Positions 33,848 through 41,265 of a stretch of DNA of 64,000 nucleotides are shown piece by piece. This DNA comes from DATIUV01 sp049322755 (GTDB lineage Bacteria; Pseudomonadota; Gammaproteobacteria; Burkholderiales; UBA6910), in NCBI GenBank assembly GCA_049322755.1, contig JBMOQX010000030.1:40639-104638 (forward strand), read 5' to 3'. The notes beneath the pieces were generated by a model that saw only the letters and a program-made list of their open reading frames with translations, had not been told where the DNA came from and made no database searches. Both the position numbers and the translations under genes were made by a program. Each line of letters begins with the position of its first letter. The stretch's first letter is position 1.

Positions 33848-35272
33848 CTACAACAGCACTTCCCCTGCGAAATCCGCGAGCCGCGAGCGCTCGCCGCGCT
33901 GCAGCGTCACGTGCCCGCTGTGGGTCCAGCCCTTGAAGCGGTCCACCACGTAGGTGAGGCCCGAGCTGCCCTCGGTGAGGTAGGGGGTGTCGATCTGGGA
34001 GATGTTGCCCAGACACACTACCTTGGTGCCGGGGCCGGCGCGGGTGATGAGGGTCTTCATCTGCTTCGGCGTCAGGTTCTGGGCCTCGTCGATGATGAGA
34101 AACTTGTTGATGAAGGTGCGCCCGCGCATGAAGTTGAGCGACTTGATCTTGATGCGCGAGCGGATCAGGTCGCGGGTGGCGGCGCGGCCCCAGTCGCCGA
34201 CGTCGTCGTCGGTCTTGTTGAGCACGTCCAGGTTGTCCTCCAGCGCGCCCATCCAGGGCGTCATCTTCTCTTCCTCGGTGCCGGGCAGGAAGCCGATGTC
34301 CTCGCCCACCGGCACCGTCACCCGGGTCATGATGATCTCCGAGAACAGCTTGTCCTCCAGCGTCTGCGCCAGCCCGGCGGCGAGGGTGAGCAGCGTCTTG
34401 CCGGTGCCGGCCTGGCCCACCAGGGTGACGAAGTCGATCTCCGGGTTCATGAGTAGGTTGAGCGCGAAATTCTGCTCGCGGTTGCGCGCGGTCACGCCCC
34501 AGACGGCATTGCGCTGGTGGCCGTACTCGCGCAGCGTCTGCAGGATCGCGGTCTTGCCGGAGACCTCGCGCACCATGGCGTAGAAGGGCTTGTCGGCTTC
34601 CTGGTAGACGAACTCGTTCACCACCAGCGACGGGCACAGCGGTCCGCGCACCCGGTAGAAGTTGAAGCCGCTCTGCTGCCAGGATTCCATCTCCTTGCCG
34701 TGCTTGTCCCAGAAATCGCCGGGCAGCTCGCGCACGCCGCGGAACAGCAGGTCCGTGTCCTCCAGCACCTTGTCGCTGAAGTAATCCTCGGCGGCCAGGC
34801 TCAGCGCCCGCGCCTTGATGCGCATGTTGATGTCCTTCGACACCAGGATCACCTGGCGCTTGGGCTGCAGTTCCTGCAGGTGCATGACCACGCCCAGGAT
34901 CTGGTTGTCGGCCTTGCCGCTCGCCAGCGTGGCCGGCAGCTCCGCGCCGATGGCGTTGGTCTGCAGGAACAGCCGCCCGGTGGCGTTCTTGGCGCCGATG
35001 GAATCCAGCGGGATGCCGTCCTCGATGGTTTCGGCGTTGGTCACCATCTCGTCCAGGTAGCGGCTCGCCTGGCGGGCGTTGCGCGCCACCTCCGACATGC
35101 CCTTCTTGTGGTTGTCCAGCTCCTCGAGTGTCGCCATCGGCAGATAGATGTCGTGCTCCTCGAAGCGGAACAAGCAGGTGGGGTCGTGCATCAGCACGTT
35201 GGTGTCGAGCACGAACAGCTTGGTGGTCGCGCGCAGGCGCGTGACCACCGAGGCGGGTTTGCGTTGGGACAT
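33848..35272 (-). CDS. PIN-PhoH ATPase (PhoH2-type)
   Basis: The 474-residue protein joins an N-terminal PIN nuclease domain (KLFVLDTNVLMHDP with the first acidic residue; LVSKDINMRIKA) to a C-terminal PhoH ATPase domain (GQAGTGKTLLTLAAG, then FLIIDEAQNLTPKQMKTLITR). PhoH2 proteins of this layout have been described as RNA helicase-nucleases. It is the last gene of a minus-strand group with bcp and mnmH, starting 21 bases after bcp ends. It is unlikely to be a classical phosphate-starvation gene; no PhoB box was recognised. Confidence 0.93.
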   Translation of the reverse strand: MSQRKPASVVTRLRATTKLFVLDTNVLMHDPTCLFRFEEHDIYLPMATLEELDNHKKGMSEVARNARQASRYLDEMVTNAETIEDGIPLDSIGAKNATGRLFLQTNAIGAELPATLASGKADNQILGVVMHLQELQPKRQVILVSKDINMRIKARALSLAAEDYFSDKVLEDTDLLFRGVRELPGDFWDKHGKEMESWQQSGFNFYRVRGPLCPSLVVNEFVYQEADKPFYAMVREVSGKTAILQTLREYGHQRNAVWGVTARNREQNFALNLLMNPEIDFVTLVGQAGTGKTLLTLAAGLAQTLEDKLFSEIIMTRVTVPVGEDIGFLPGTEEEKMTPWMGALEDNLDVLNKTDDDVGDWGRAATRDLIRSRIKIKSLNFMRGRTFINKFLIIDEAQNLTPKQMKTLITRAGPGTKVVCLGNISQIDTPYLTEGSSGLTYVVDRFKGWTHSGHVTLQRGERSRLADFAGEVLL

Positions 35273-35293
35273 GCGGGGATGGGCTCGGAGTGG

Positions 35294-35752
35294 TTACTTG
35301 AGGGTGCGCACGAACTCGAGAACGGCGTCGGCGTGACCGGGCACCTTGACGCCGCGCCATTCCTGACGCAGCACGCCCTTGGCGTCGATCACGAACGTGC
35401 TGCGCTCGATGGCGCGCACCGGCCTGCCATACATGTTTTTCATCTTGATGACACCGAAGAGCTGGCACGCGGTTTCGTCCGCGTCCGACAGCAGCTCGAA
35501 GGGGAAGCTCATCTTGGCCTTGAAGCCCTCGTGGGACTTGAGGCTGTCGCGGGACACGCCGTAGATCTCGGTGTTGAGCCCGGCGAACTGGGCGTGCAGG
35601 TCGCGGAACTGCTGGCCCTCGGTGGTGCAGCCGGGGGTGTTGTCCTTGGGATAGAAGTAGATCACCAGGTTCCTGCCGCGATGTTCGGAGAGCCTGAAGT
35701 CCCTGCCCCCGGTGGCGGGGAGCGAGAAGTCCGGAACGGGTTGATTCAGCAT
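35294..35752 (-). CDS. bcp: Thiol peroxidase, Bcp-type peroxiredoxin
   Basis: Bcp reduces hydroperoxides with a cysteine. The 152-residue protein has YFYPKDNTPGCTTEGQQFRD with the peroxidatic Cys and the conserved Pro/Thr; the nearby resolving Cys found in E. coli Bcp (five residues on) is absent, so it may be a one-Cys form or use the later Cys in DETACQLFG. The start ATG 35752 gives the standard MLNQPVPDFSLPATGG N-terminus; an upstream ATG at 35785 adds eleven residues. Confidence 0.9.
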   Translation of the reverse strand: MLNQPVPDFSLPATGGRDFRLSEHRGRNLVIYFYPKDNTPGCTTEGQQFRDLHAQFAGLNTEIYGVSRDSLKSHEGFKAKMSFPFELLSDADETACQLFGVIKMKNMYGRPVRAIERSTFVIDAKGVLRQEWRGVKVPGHADAVLEFVRTLK

Positions 35753-35813
35753 GAACGGTTCGGCGTAGTCGGACCAAAGTCGCATTGTTGAGAAATCCGC
35801 CGCCGATGGCAAC

Positions 35814-36953
35814 CTACCGGTCCGCGGCCTGCAGCAGATCGCGTGCAACGCGCTCCAGCGCCGCGTCGTCTGCGCTGTCGAGACGGGCACGCGCGGCCCG
35901 GCCCAGCTGCGGGTAGTGTTGCAGCGTCGACCGGCGATAAGCAGGATCGTAGTGCTGCTCCAGCAGCGAGGCGATGAAAGCGTCCCACGACTGCGCCCGC
36001 GCCAGCTCCTTCCAGGCGTCGATGACGCCGTGCCCGTGCAGCGCGGTGAGACAGTCCAGCTTGACGAACAGCGTGGCGCGGTCCTCCAGGAAATGGGCGT
36101 ACTCCGCCTTGAGCAGCGCAACGCGCACACCGAGCGCAGTCTCCAGGGCGACGCAGGGGCTGGCCCACATGGCCTGGATCAGGGCTTCGGGCACCCGCAG
36201 GCGCCCAATTTTCTTGCTCTCGGCCTCGACGTAGACCGGGCGGGCGGGGTCGAGTCGGCGCAGGGCGTCCCAGAGCCGGCTCTCGAACAGCTTCTGTGAT
36301 GGCTGCGCCCCGCCGGGCAGGTCGCCCAGGACCGAGCCGCGGTGGGCGGCCAGACCCTCCAGGTCCAGCGCCTGGCCGCCCTGGCGCGCGAGCGCCGCCA
36401 GCAAGCGGGTCTTGCCGGCGCCGGTGGGGCCGCAGATCACGCGCCACCGGTGCCGCCCGGGGAGCACCTCCAGATCGGCGACGACCTGGCGGCGATAGGC
36501 CTTGTAGCCGCCTTCCAGCCGCCCGGCGCGCCAGCCGATTTCGCGCAGCACGTGGGCCATGGCGCCGCTGCGGCTGCCGCCGCGCCAGCAGTAAATCAGC
36601 GGGCGCCAGTTGCGCGGCCGGTCCCGCAGGTGCGATTCGACGTGGGCGGCGATGTTGCGCGCGATGAGCGCCGCGCCCAGCCTCTTGGCGTCGAAGGGCG
36701 AGGCCTGCCTGTAGAGCGTGCCCACCCGGGCGCGCTCGTCGTCGTCCAGAACCGGGAGGTTGATGGCGCCGGGAATGTGATCCTCGCGGAACTCCGAGGG
36801 CGAGCGCACGTCTACTACCTCGTCAAACTCGGGCAGCTGTGCTAGCGTTTCGGGCTCCTGGAAATCGCGTTTCACTGCAGCAGGTTGTCGCCCGCCCGAT
36901 GCGCGACGTTGACGCTGGTTGCCGTCGGGCACATGGTTTTCACACTCTGTCAT
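35814..36953 (-). CDS. mnmH: tRNA 2-selenouridine synthase
   Basis: MnmH (SelU, YbbB) replaces sulfur with selenium at the wobble 2-thiouridine of some tRNAs, using selenophosphate. The protein has an N-terminal rhodanese domain with the active Cys in LIYCWRGGSRSGAM and a C-terminal P-loop domain (VICGPTGAGKTRLLAAL). It is divergent from selD, the source of selenophosphate. ATG 36953 is taken as start, giving 379 residues; GTG 36875 (VKRDFQEPETLAQL) fits the family N-terminus better and would leave more space for the divergent promoters. Confidence 0.93.
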   Translation of the reverse strand: MTECENHVPDGNQRQRRASGGRQPAAVKRDFQEPETLAQLPEFDEVVDVRSPSEFREDHIPGAINLPVLDDDERARVGTLYRQASPFDAKRLGAALIARNIAAHVESHLRDRPRNWRPLIYCWRGGSRSGAMAHVLREIGWRAGRLEGGYKAYRRQVVADLEVLPGRHRWRVICGPTGAGKTRLLAALARQGGQALDLEGLAAHRGSVLGDLPGGAQPSQKLFESRLWDALRRLDPARPVYVEAESKKIGRLRVPEALIQAMWASPCVALETALGVRVALLKAEYAHFLEDRATLFVKLDCLTALHGHGVIDAWKELARAQSWDAFIASLLEQHYDPAYRRSTLQHYPQLGRAARARLDSADDAALERVARDLLQAADR

Positions 36954-36976
36954 CTTCCCACACTTGGAGCGTGCGC

Positions 36977-38038
36977 ATGAACGCGCCTTTCGATGCCGAT
37001 GCCGTCCGGCTCACCCAGTACTCCCACGGCGGCGGCTGCGGCTGCAAGATCGCACCGGCGGTGCTGTCCGACATTCTCGCCAATTCGCCCTTGGGGCAGC
37101 ACCACCCGGACCTGCTGGTGGGCGCCGAGTCCAGCGACGATGCGGCCGTGTACCGGCTCAACGACCGCCAGGCGATCGTCGCGACCACCGATTTCTTCAT
37201 GCCCATCGTCGACGATCCCTTCGACTTCGGCCGCATCGCCGCCACCAACGCGATTTCCGACGTCTACGCCATGGGAGCACAGCCGATCCTGGCACTGGCG
37301 GTCGTCGGCATGCCGATCGACAAGCTGCCGGTGAGCGTCATTCGCCGGATACTGGAGGGCGGCGCGTCGGTGTGCGCCGAGGCCGGCGTGCCGGTCGCCG
37401 GCGGCCACTCCATCGACGCCCCCGAGCCCATTTACGGCCTGGTGGCGCTGGGGATCGTGCACCCGGAGCGCGTGAAGCGCAACGACCGCGCGCAGGCCGG
37501 CGATGCGCTGGTGCTGGGCAAGCCGCTGGGCGTGGGCATCCTCAGCGCGGCGCTGAAGAAAGGCGAGCTCGACGCCGCCGGGTACCGCGCGATGCTGGAG
37601 ACCACCACCCGGCTCAATCGCCCGGGCATCGATCTGGCGGACCTGGACGCCGTGCACGCGCTCACCGACGTGACCGGTTTTGGCCTGCTGGGCCATCTTC
37701 TGGAAATCTGCCGCGGCTCGGGTGTCGGGGCCGAGCTCAGGTTTCCGGACGTGCCGGTCCTGACGACGGCGCGTGCCTTGGCGGAGGCGGGCTATGCCAC
37801 CGGGGCTTCCGCGCGCAACTGGGCCAGCTACGGCACCGGCGTTCAGCTCGCCGACACGCTGCCGGCGTGGGCCAGGACCCTGCTGACCGATCCCCAGACC
37901 AGCGGCGGCCTGCTGGCGGCCTGTGCGCCGGGTTCGGAGGGCCGGGTGCTGGAGGTGTTTCGCCGTGGCGGTTTCGAAGACGCCGCTGTCATCGGCTGGC
38001 TGACGGACGGTCCAGCCCAGGTCCGCGTCGCAGCCTGA
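36977..38038 (+). CDS. selD: Selenide, water dikinase (selenophosphate synthetase)
   Basis: SelD makes monoselenophosphate from selenide and ATP. The 353-residue protein starts with the catalytic loop YSHGGGCGCKIAP; the catalytic position is an ordinary Cys codon (TGC) and not a UGA selenocysteine. ESSDDAAVYRL, VTDFF-type TTDFFMPIVDDPFDFGRIAATNAISDVYAMG and VTGFGLLGHLLEI follow. ATG 36977 has GGAGCG upstream. With mnmH it forms a selenouridine pathway; no selA, selB or selC is seen in the window. Confidence 0.95.
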   Translation: MNAPFDADAVRLTQYSHGGGCGCKIAPAVLSDILANSPLGQHHPDLLVGAESSDDAAVYRLNDRQAIVATTDFFMPIVDDPFDFGRIAATNAISDVYAMGAQPILALAVVGMPIDKLPVSVIRRILEGGASVCAEAGVPVAGGHSIDAPEPIYGLVALGIVHPERVKRNDRAQAGDALVLGKPLGVGILSAALKKGELDAAGYRAMLETTTRLNRPGIDLADLDAVHALTDVTGFGLLGHLLEICRGSGVGAELRFPDVPVLTTARALAEAGYATGASARNWASYGTGVQLADTLPAWARTLLTDPQTSGGLLAACAPGSEGRVLEVFRRGGFEDAAVIGWLTDGPAQVRVAA

Positions 38039-38057
38039 GGTCGGGCTGCCGAAGGTC

Positions 38058-38087
38058 TTGACGGGGAAAGGGCTGTCGGGGTAAAAA
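38058..38087 (+). promoter_or_regulatory. Promoter of the acyl-CoA mutase operon
   Basis: TTGACG (38058-38063) and TAAAAA (38082-38087) are 18 bases apart. A transcript starting near 38094 would have a leader of only about 16 bases before the TetR gene's ATG. No Shine-Dalgarno is visible in it. Confidence 0.5.
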
Positions 38088-38104
38088 CAAACATTCGTTT
38101 TGTT
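38086..38104. promoter_or_regulatory. Inverted repeat, probable TetR operator
   Basis: AACAAACATTCGTTTTGTT is an imperfect palindrome (AACAAA/TTTGTT arms with a nested AAAC...GTTT) that overlaps the -10 element and expected transcription start. It ends five bases before the repressor gene, an arrangement typical of autorepression by TetR-family proteins. Confidence 0.6.
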
Positions 38105-38109
38105 AACCC

Positions 38110-38712
38110 ATGAGCAGCCCAGAGCGCACCCCGCGAATCGATAACCGTCTGCCCCAGGTCCTTGAGGCGGCGGCCGGCCTTTTCCGCACCAAGGGCTATT
38201 CCAGCACCTCGATGCGCGACATCGCCGCCGCCGTGGGGATGTTGCCCGGGTCCCTGTATTACCACTTCCCCTCCAAGGAGGAACTGCTGGTGGCGGTCTA
38301 CGCGGCCGGCGTACAACGGATCGCGGCGGCCGTGCGCACGGCGGTGGCGGAGGTGGACGGCCCCTGGGAGCGGCTGCAGGCCGCGTGCCTCGCTCACCTC
38401 GAAGCGCTGCTGGGGGGGAGCGACTTCGCCCGGGTGGTGATCCGGGTATTCCCGGGCGACGTGCCGGGCGTGGAGCCGCGGCTGGCGGTGCTGCGGGAAG
38501 ACTATGAGCGCCTGTTCCGGGAACTGGTGGAGGCGCTTCCGCTGGCGGCGGACGTGGATCCGCGCACCACGCGACTGTTCCTGCTGGGCGCCCTCAACTG
38601 GTCCCAGTTCTGGTATCGGCCGGGGGTGGCGACCCCCGCGGAAATCGCCGCCGGATTCGTGCGGCTGCTGCGCGCCGGCGCGCAGAACGAGAGGAGCGAA
38701 CATGGCGGATGA
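38110..38712 (+). CDS. TetR/AcrR-family transcriptional repressor
   Basis: The 200-residue protein has an N-terminal TetR helix-turn-helix (LEAAAGLFRTKGYSSTSMRDIAAAVG, then GSLYYHFPSKEELLVAVY) and an all-helical ligand-binding domain. The ligand is unknown, but members next to acyl-CoA genes commonly respond to acyl-CoA esters. It is the first gene of the mutase operon, overlaps the next gene by 11 bases, and has a palindrome over its own promoter, so it probably controls the whole operon. Confidence 0.9.
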   Translation: MSSPERTPRIDNRLPQVLEAAAGLFRTKGYSSTSMRDIAAAVGMLPGSLYYHFPSKEELLVAVYAAGVQRIAAAVRTAVAEVDGPWERLQAACLAHLEALLGGSDFARVVIRVFPGDVPGVEPRLAVLREDYERLFRELVEALPLAADVDPRTTRLFLLGALNWSQFWYRPGVATPAEIAAGFVRLLRAGAQNERSEHGG

Positions 38713-39133
38713 ACTGGCGGCACGGCCGCCGCGAGTGCTGGTGACCAAGATCGGATTCGACGGCCACGACCGCGGCAGCCGCGTGGTGGCGGCGGCGCTG
38801 CGCGACGCCGGGATGGAGGTGATCTACACGCCGCCGTGGCAGGAGATCCGCACCGTGGTGAAGCTGGCGCTGGAGGAGGACGTCGACGTGCTGGGCATCT
38901 CGTCGCTCGCCACCGACCACCTGCTGGTGCCGGAACTGATGGAGGCGCTGCGCGCCGCGGGCCTGAGCGACGTGCAGGTGGTGGTGGGCGGCATCGTGCC
39001 GGATGAGGACGAGGCGCGGCTGAAAGCGGCCGGCGTCGCCGCGGTGTTTCACCCCGGCGCGTCGCTCGATGCGATCGCCGAGCGCATCCGGCACCTGGCG
39101 CGCGAGCGGCGCGCCGTCGGCGCCGCGGGTTGA
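38702..39133 (+). CDS. Cobalamin-binding small subunit of an acyl-CoA mutase
   Basis: The 143-residue protein is a stand-alone B12-binding domain. VLVTKIGFDGHDRGSRVVA carries the D-x-H-x-x-G motif (Asp20, His22, Gly25) in which His22 replaces the lower base of cobalamin. The SSLATDHLLVPEL and VVVGGIVPDEDE segments complete the Rossmann-like fold. It pairs with the catalytic subunit encoded 9 bases downstream, as in isobutyryl-CoA and 2-hydroxyisobutyryl-CoA mutases, which also have separate small subunits. It overlaps the TetR gene. Confidence 0.92.
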   Translation: MADELAARPPRVLVTKIGFDGHDRGSRVVAAALRDAGMEVIYTPPWQEIRTVVKLALEEDVDVLGISSLATDHLLVPELMEALRAAGLSDVQVVVGGIVPDEDEARLKAAGVAAVFHPGASLDAIAERIRHLARERRAVGAAG

Positions 39134-39142
39134 GAGGACGCC

Positions 39143-40828
39143 ATGAACAAACCCGTGACCCCCGCGGCGATGCCGTCCGCCTACGGCGAACGGCGAGAGC
39201 GCTGGGAACAGGACTACGCGCGCCAGCTGCCCGGTGACGCCGCGCTCGCGAACCGCTCCGGCATCCCGGTCAAGGCGCTCTACACTCCCGGGGACTGGAG
39301 CGAGTCGCGTTACCTGACAGACCTGGGCTTTCCCGGCCAGCTGCCGGCGACGCGCGGCATCTACGCCACGATGCACCGCGGCCGCAGCTGGAGCCAGCGC
39401 CAGCTGATCGGGCTCGGCACGCCCGAGGACTACAACCAGCGGCTGCACGAGATCCTGGCCAACGGCGCCACCGCGGTCAGCCTGATCCCCTGCAACTCGG
39501 TCTACCGCGGCTACGACGCCGACGAGGTGAGCCCGCTGCTGCTGGGCACCTGCGGCTCGGTGATCAATACCGTGGACGACATGGACGTTTGCTTCCGCGG
39601 CGTCGACGTCGGCGCCGTCTCGATCGGCCTCAACGACCCGTCGCCGTTCACGCTGCTGGCGTTCCTGCTCAACGTCGCGCGCCGCCGCGGCGTGGCGTGG
39701 GAGCGCATCACCGGCACCTCCAACCAGAGCGACTACATTTCCCATTTCGTCGCCAACCACATGTTCTTCCGCCTGGCGCTGCCCGGCGCGCGGCGCGTGC
39801 TGCGCGACCACATCGCGTTCATGAACCGGCACGTACCGGGCTGGAACCCGGTGTCGGTGGTGGGGCAGCACATGCAGCAGGGCGGTGCGACACCGGCCGA
39901 GGCGATGGCGTTCACGCTGTGCACCGCGATCCAGTACGCCGAAGACTGCATCGCCGCGGGCATGGCGCCGGACGCGTTCCTGCCGCGCTTCTCGTTCTTC
40001 TTCGACATCTCCATCAGCTTCTTCGAGGAAGTGGCCAAGTTCCGCGCCGGCCGCCGGATCTGGGCCAAAATCGTCCGCGAGCGATTCGGCGCAGAGGACC
40101 CGCGCTCGTGGCGTTTCAAATTCCACGCCCAGACCTCCGGCGTCGATCTCACGCGCCAGCAGCCGCTCAACAACATCGCGCGGGTCGCGGTGCAGGCGAT
40201 GGCCGGCATTTTCGGCGGCCTGCAGTCGCTGCACACCGACGCCTACGACGAGGCGATCTCGACGCCCACCGCCGAGGCGGCGCGCATCGCGGTGGCGACC
40301 CAGAACATCCTGCGCGAGGAGGCGCACCTCACCGACGTCATCGACCCGCTGGGCGGCTCCTACTACGTTGAGGCGCTGACCAACGAGATGCAGGAAAGAA
40401 TCGAGGCGATCATCGCCGAAGTGGACGCCGCGGGCGGCATGTACTGCGCGGTGGAGCAGGGGCTGGTCCAGCGCCGCATCGGCGACTCGGCACTGGCGTT
40501 CCAGCGTCGCGTGGACAGCGGCGAGCAGACCGTGGTCGGCGTCAACGCCTACACGGTGGACGACGCCGAGGACCATCGCGCGCCGCTGGAGCGCCCGGAC
40601 CCGGCGCGCATCGCGGCGCAGGTGGAGCGGCTCAAGGCGTTCAAGGCGCAGCGCTCCGCAGTGGAAGCCCGCGCCGGCCTCGATGCGTTGCGCCGCACTG
40701 CGGCCGACCCGCAGGCCAACGTGTTCGCGGCGGTGGTGGAGGCGGCGGGAGCCGGCGCCACCCACGGCGAGATCTGCGCCGCACTGCGCGCCGAGCTCGG
40801 CTTTGGCGAGCCGCTGGCGATCGTATGA
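39143..40828 (+). CDS. Acyl-CoA mutase large subunit (methylmalonyl-CoA mutase family, divergent active site)
   Basis: The 561-residue TIM-barrel subunit is recognisable from VKALYTPGDW, TRGIYATMHRGRSWSQRQ, GQHMQQGGATPAEAMAFTL, FHAQTSGVDLTRQQPLNN, and SLHTDAYDEAISTPT. The B12-facing His (His243, equal to His244 of the P. shermanii enzyme) is kept. The two specificity residues are changed: the tyrosine of RQYAGF is Leu88 (RQLIGL), and the carboxylate-binding Arg207 falls at Ala204 or Asn205. DLPT..GYDSD has become PCNSVYRGYDADE. It should therefore not use methylmalonyl-CoA. Related enzymes act on isobutyryl-, 2-hydroxyisobutyryl-, ethylmalonyl- or pivalyl-CoA; the substrate here is unknown. 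Confidence 0.9.
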   Translation: MNKPVTPAAMPSAYGERRERWEQDYARQLPGDAALANRSGIPVKALYTPGDWSESRYLTDLGFPGQLPATRGIYATMHRGRSWSQRQLIGLGTPEDYNQRLHEILANGATAVSLIPCNSVYRGYDADEVSPLLLGTCGSVINTVDDMDVCFRGVDVGAVSIGLNDPSPFTLLAFLLNVARRRGVAWERITGTSNQSDYISHFVANHMFFRLALPGARRVLRDHIAFMNRHVPGWNPVSVVGQHMQQGGATPAEAMAFTLCTAIQYAEDCIAAGMAPDAFLPRFSFFFDISISFFEEVAKFRAGRRIWAKIVRERFGAEDPRSWRFKFHAQTSGVDLTRQQPLNNIARVAVQAMAGIFGGLQSLHTDAYDEAISTPTAEAARIAVATQNILREEAHLTDVIDPLGGSYYVEALTNEMQERIEAIIAEVDAAGGMYCAVEQGLVQRRIGDSALAFQRRVDSGEQTVVGVNAYTVDDAEDHRAPLERPDPARIAAQVERLKAFKAQRSAVEARAGLDALRRTAADPQANVFAAVVEAAGAGATHGEICAALRAELGFGEPLAIV

Positions 40829-41265
40829 GCGCTGCGCGCCCGCGCCCCGAGGAGCGCTCGCGCTACCGGCATTTTCTCGCCATCACCACCCGCTGGATGG
40901 ACAACGACGCCTACCGGCACGTCAACAACGTCGTCTACTACTCGTACTTCGACACGGTGGTGAACCGCTACCTGATCGAGCGCGGTGCGCTGGACATCGA
41001 GGCGGGTCCGGTCGTGGGCCTGGTGGTGGAGACCCAGTGCCATTACTTCAGCCCGCTCTCGTTTCCCGACGCGGTGCATGCCGGCCTGCGGGTGGCGCAC
41101 GTCGGGCGCAGCAGCGTGCGCTACGAGATCGGCATCTTCCGCAACGACGACGCGCAGGCCTCGGCGCAGGGGCACTTCGTGCACGTCTATGTCGATCGGG
41201 CGAGCCAGCAGCCGGTGGCGCTGCCGCCGGCGTTGCGCGCGGCGCTGGAGCAGATCCGCGCATGA
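40825..41265 (+). CDS. 4HBT-type acyl-CoA thioesterase
   Basis: The 146-residue hot-dog-fold protein has TTRWMDNDAYRHVNNVVYYSYFDTV, close to the 4-hydroxybenzoyl-CoA thioesterase/FadM motif with the catalytic Asp (DNDAYRHVNN). It hydrolyses an acyl-CoA to acid and CoA. The start ATG 40825 overlaps the mutase stop, and its stop overlaps the next gene (ATGA), so it is tightly coupled to the mutase and may release the mutase product or a toxic side product. The natural acyl group cannot be read from the sequence. Confidence 0.85.
   Translation: MSAARPRPEERSRYRHFLAITTRWMDNDAYRHVNNVVYYSYFDTVVNRYLIERGALDIEAGPVVGLVVETQCHYFSPLSFPDAVHAGLRVAHVGRSSVRYEIGIFRNDDAQASAQGHFVHVYVDRASQQPVALPPALRAALEQIRA

Noticed and set aside
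36977..38038. Selenocysteine-containing SelD
   Set aside because: The catalytic loop has ordinary TGC codons and no in-frame TGA.
39143..40828. Naming the mutase as methylmalonyl-CoA mutase
   Set aside because: The carboxylate-binding Arg and the specificity Tyr are both absent, and no propionate genes are nearby.
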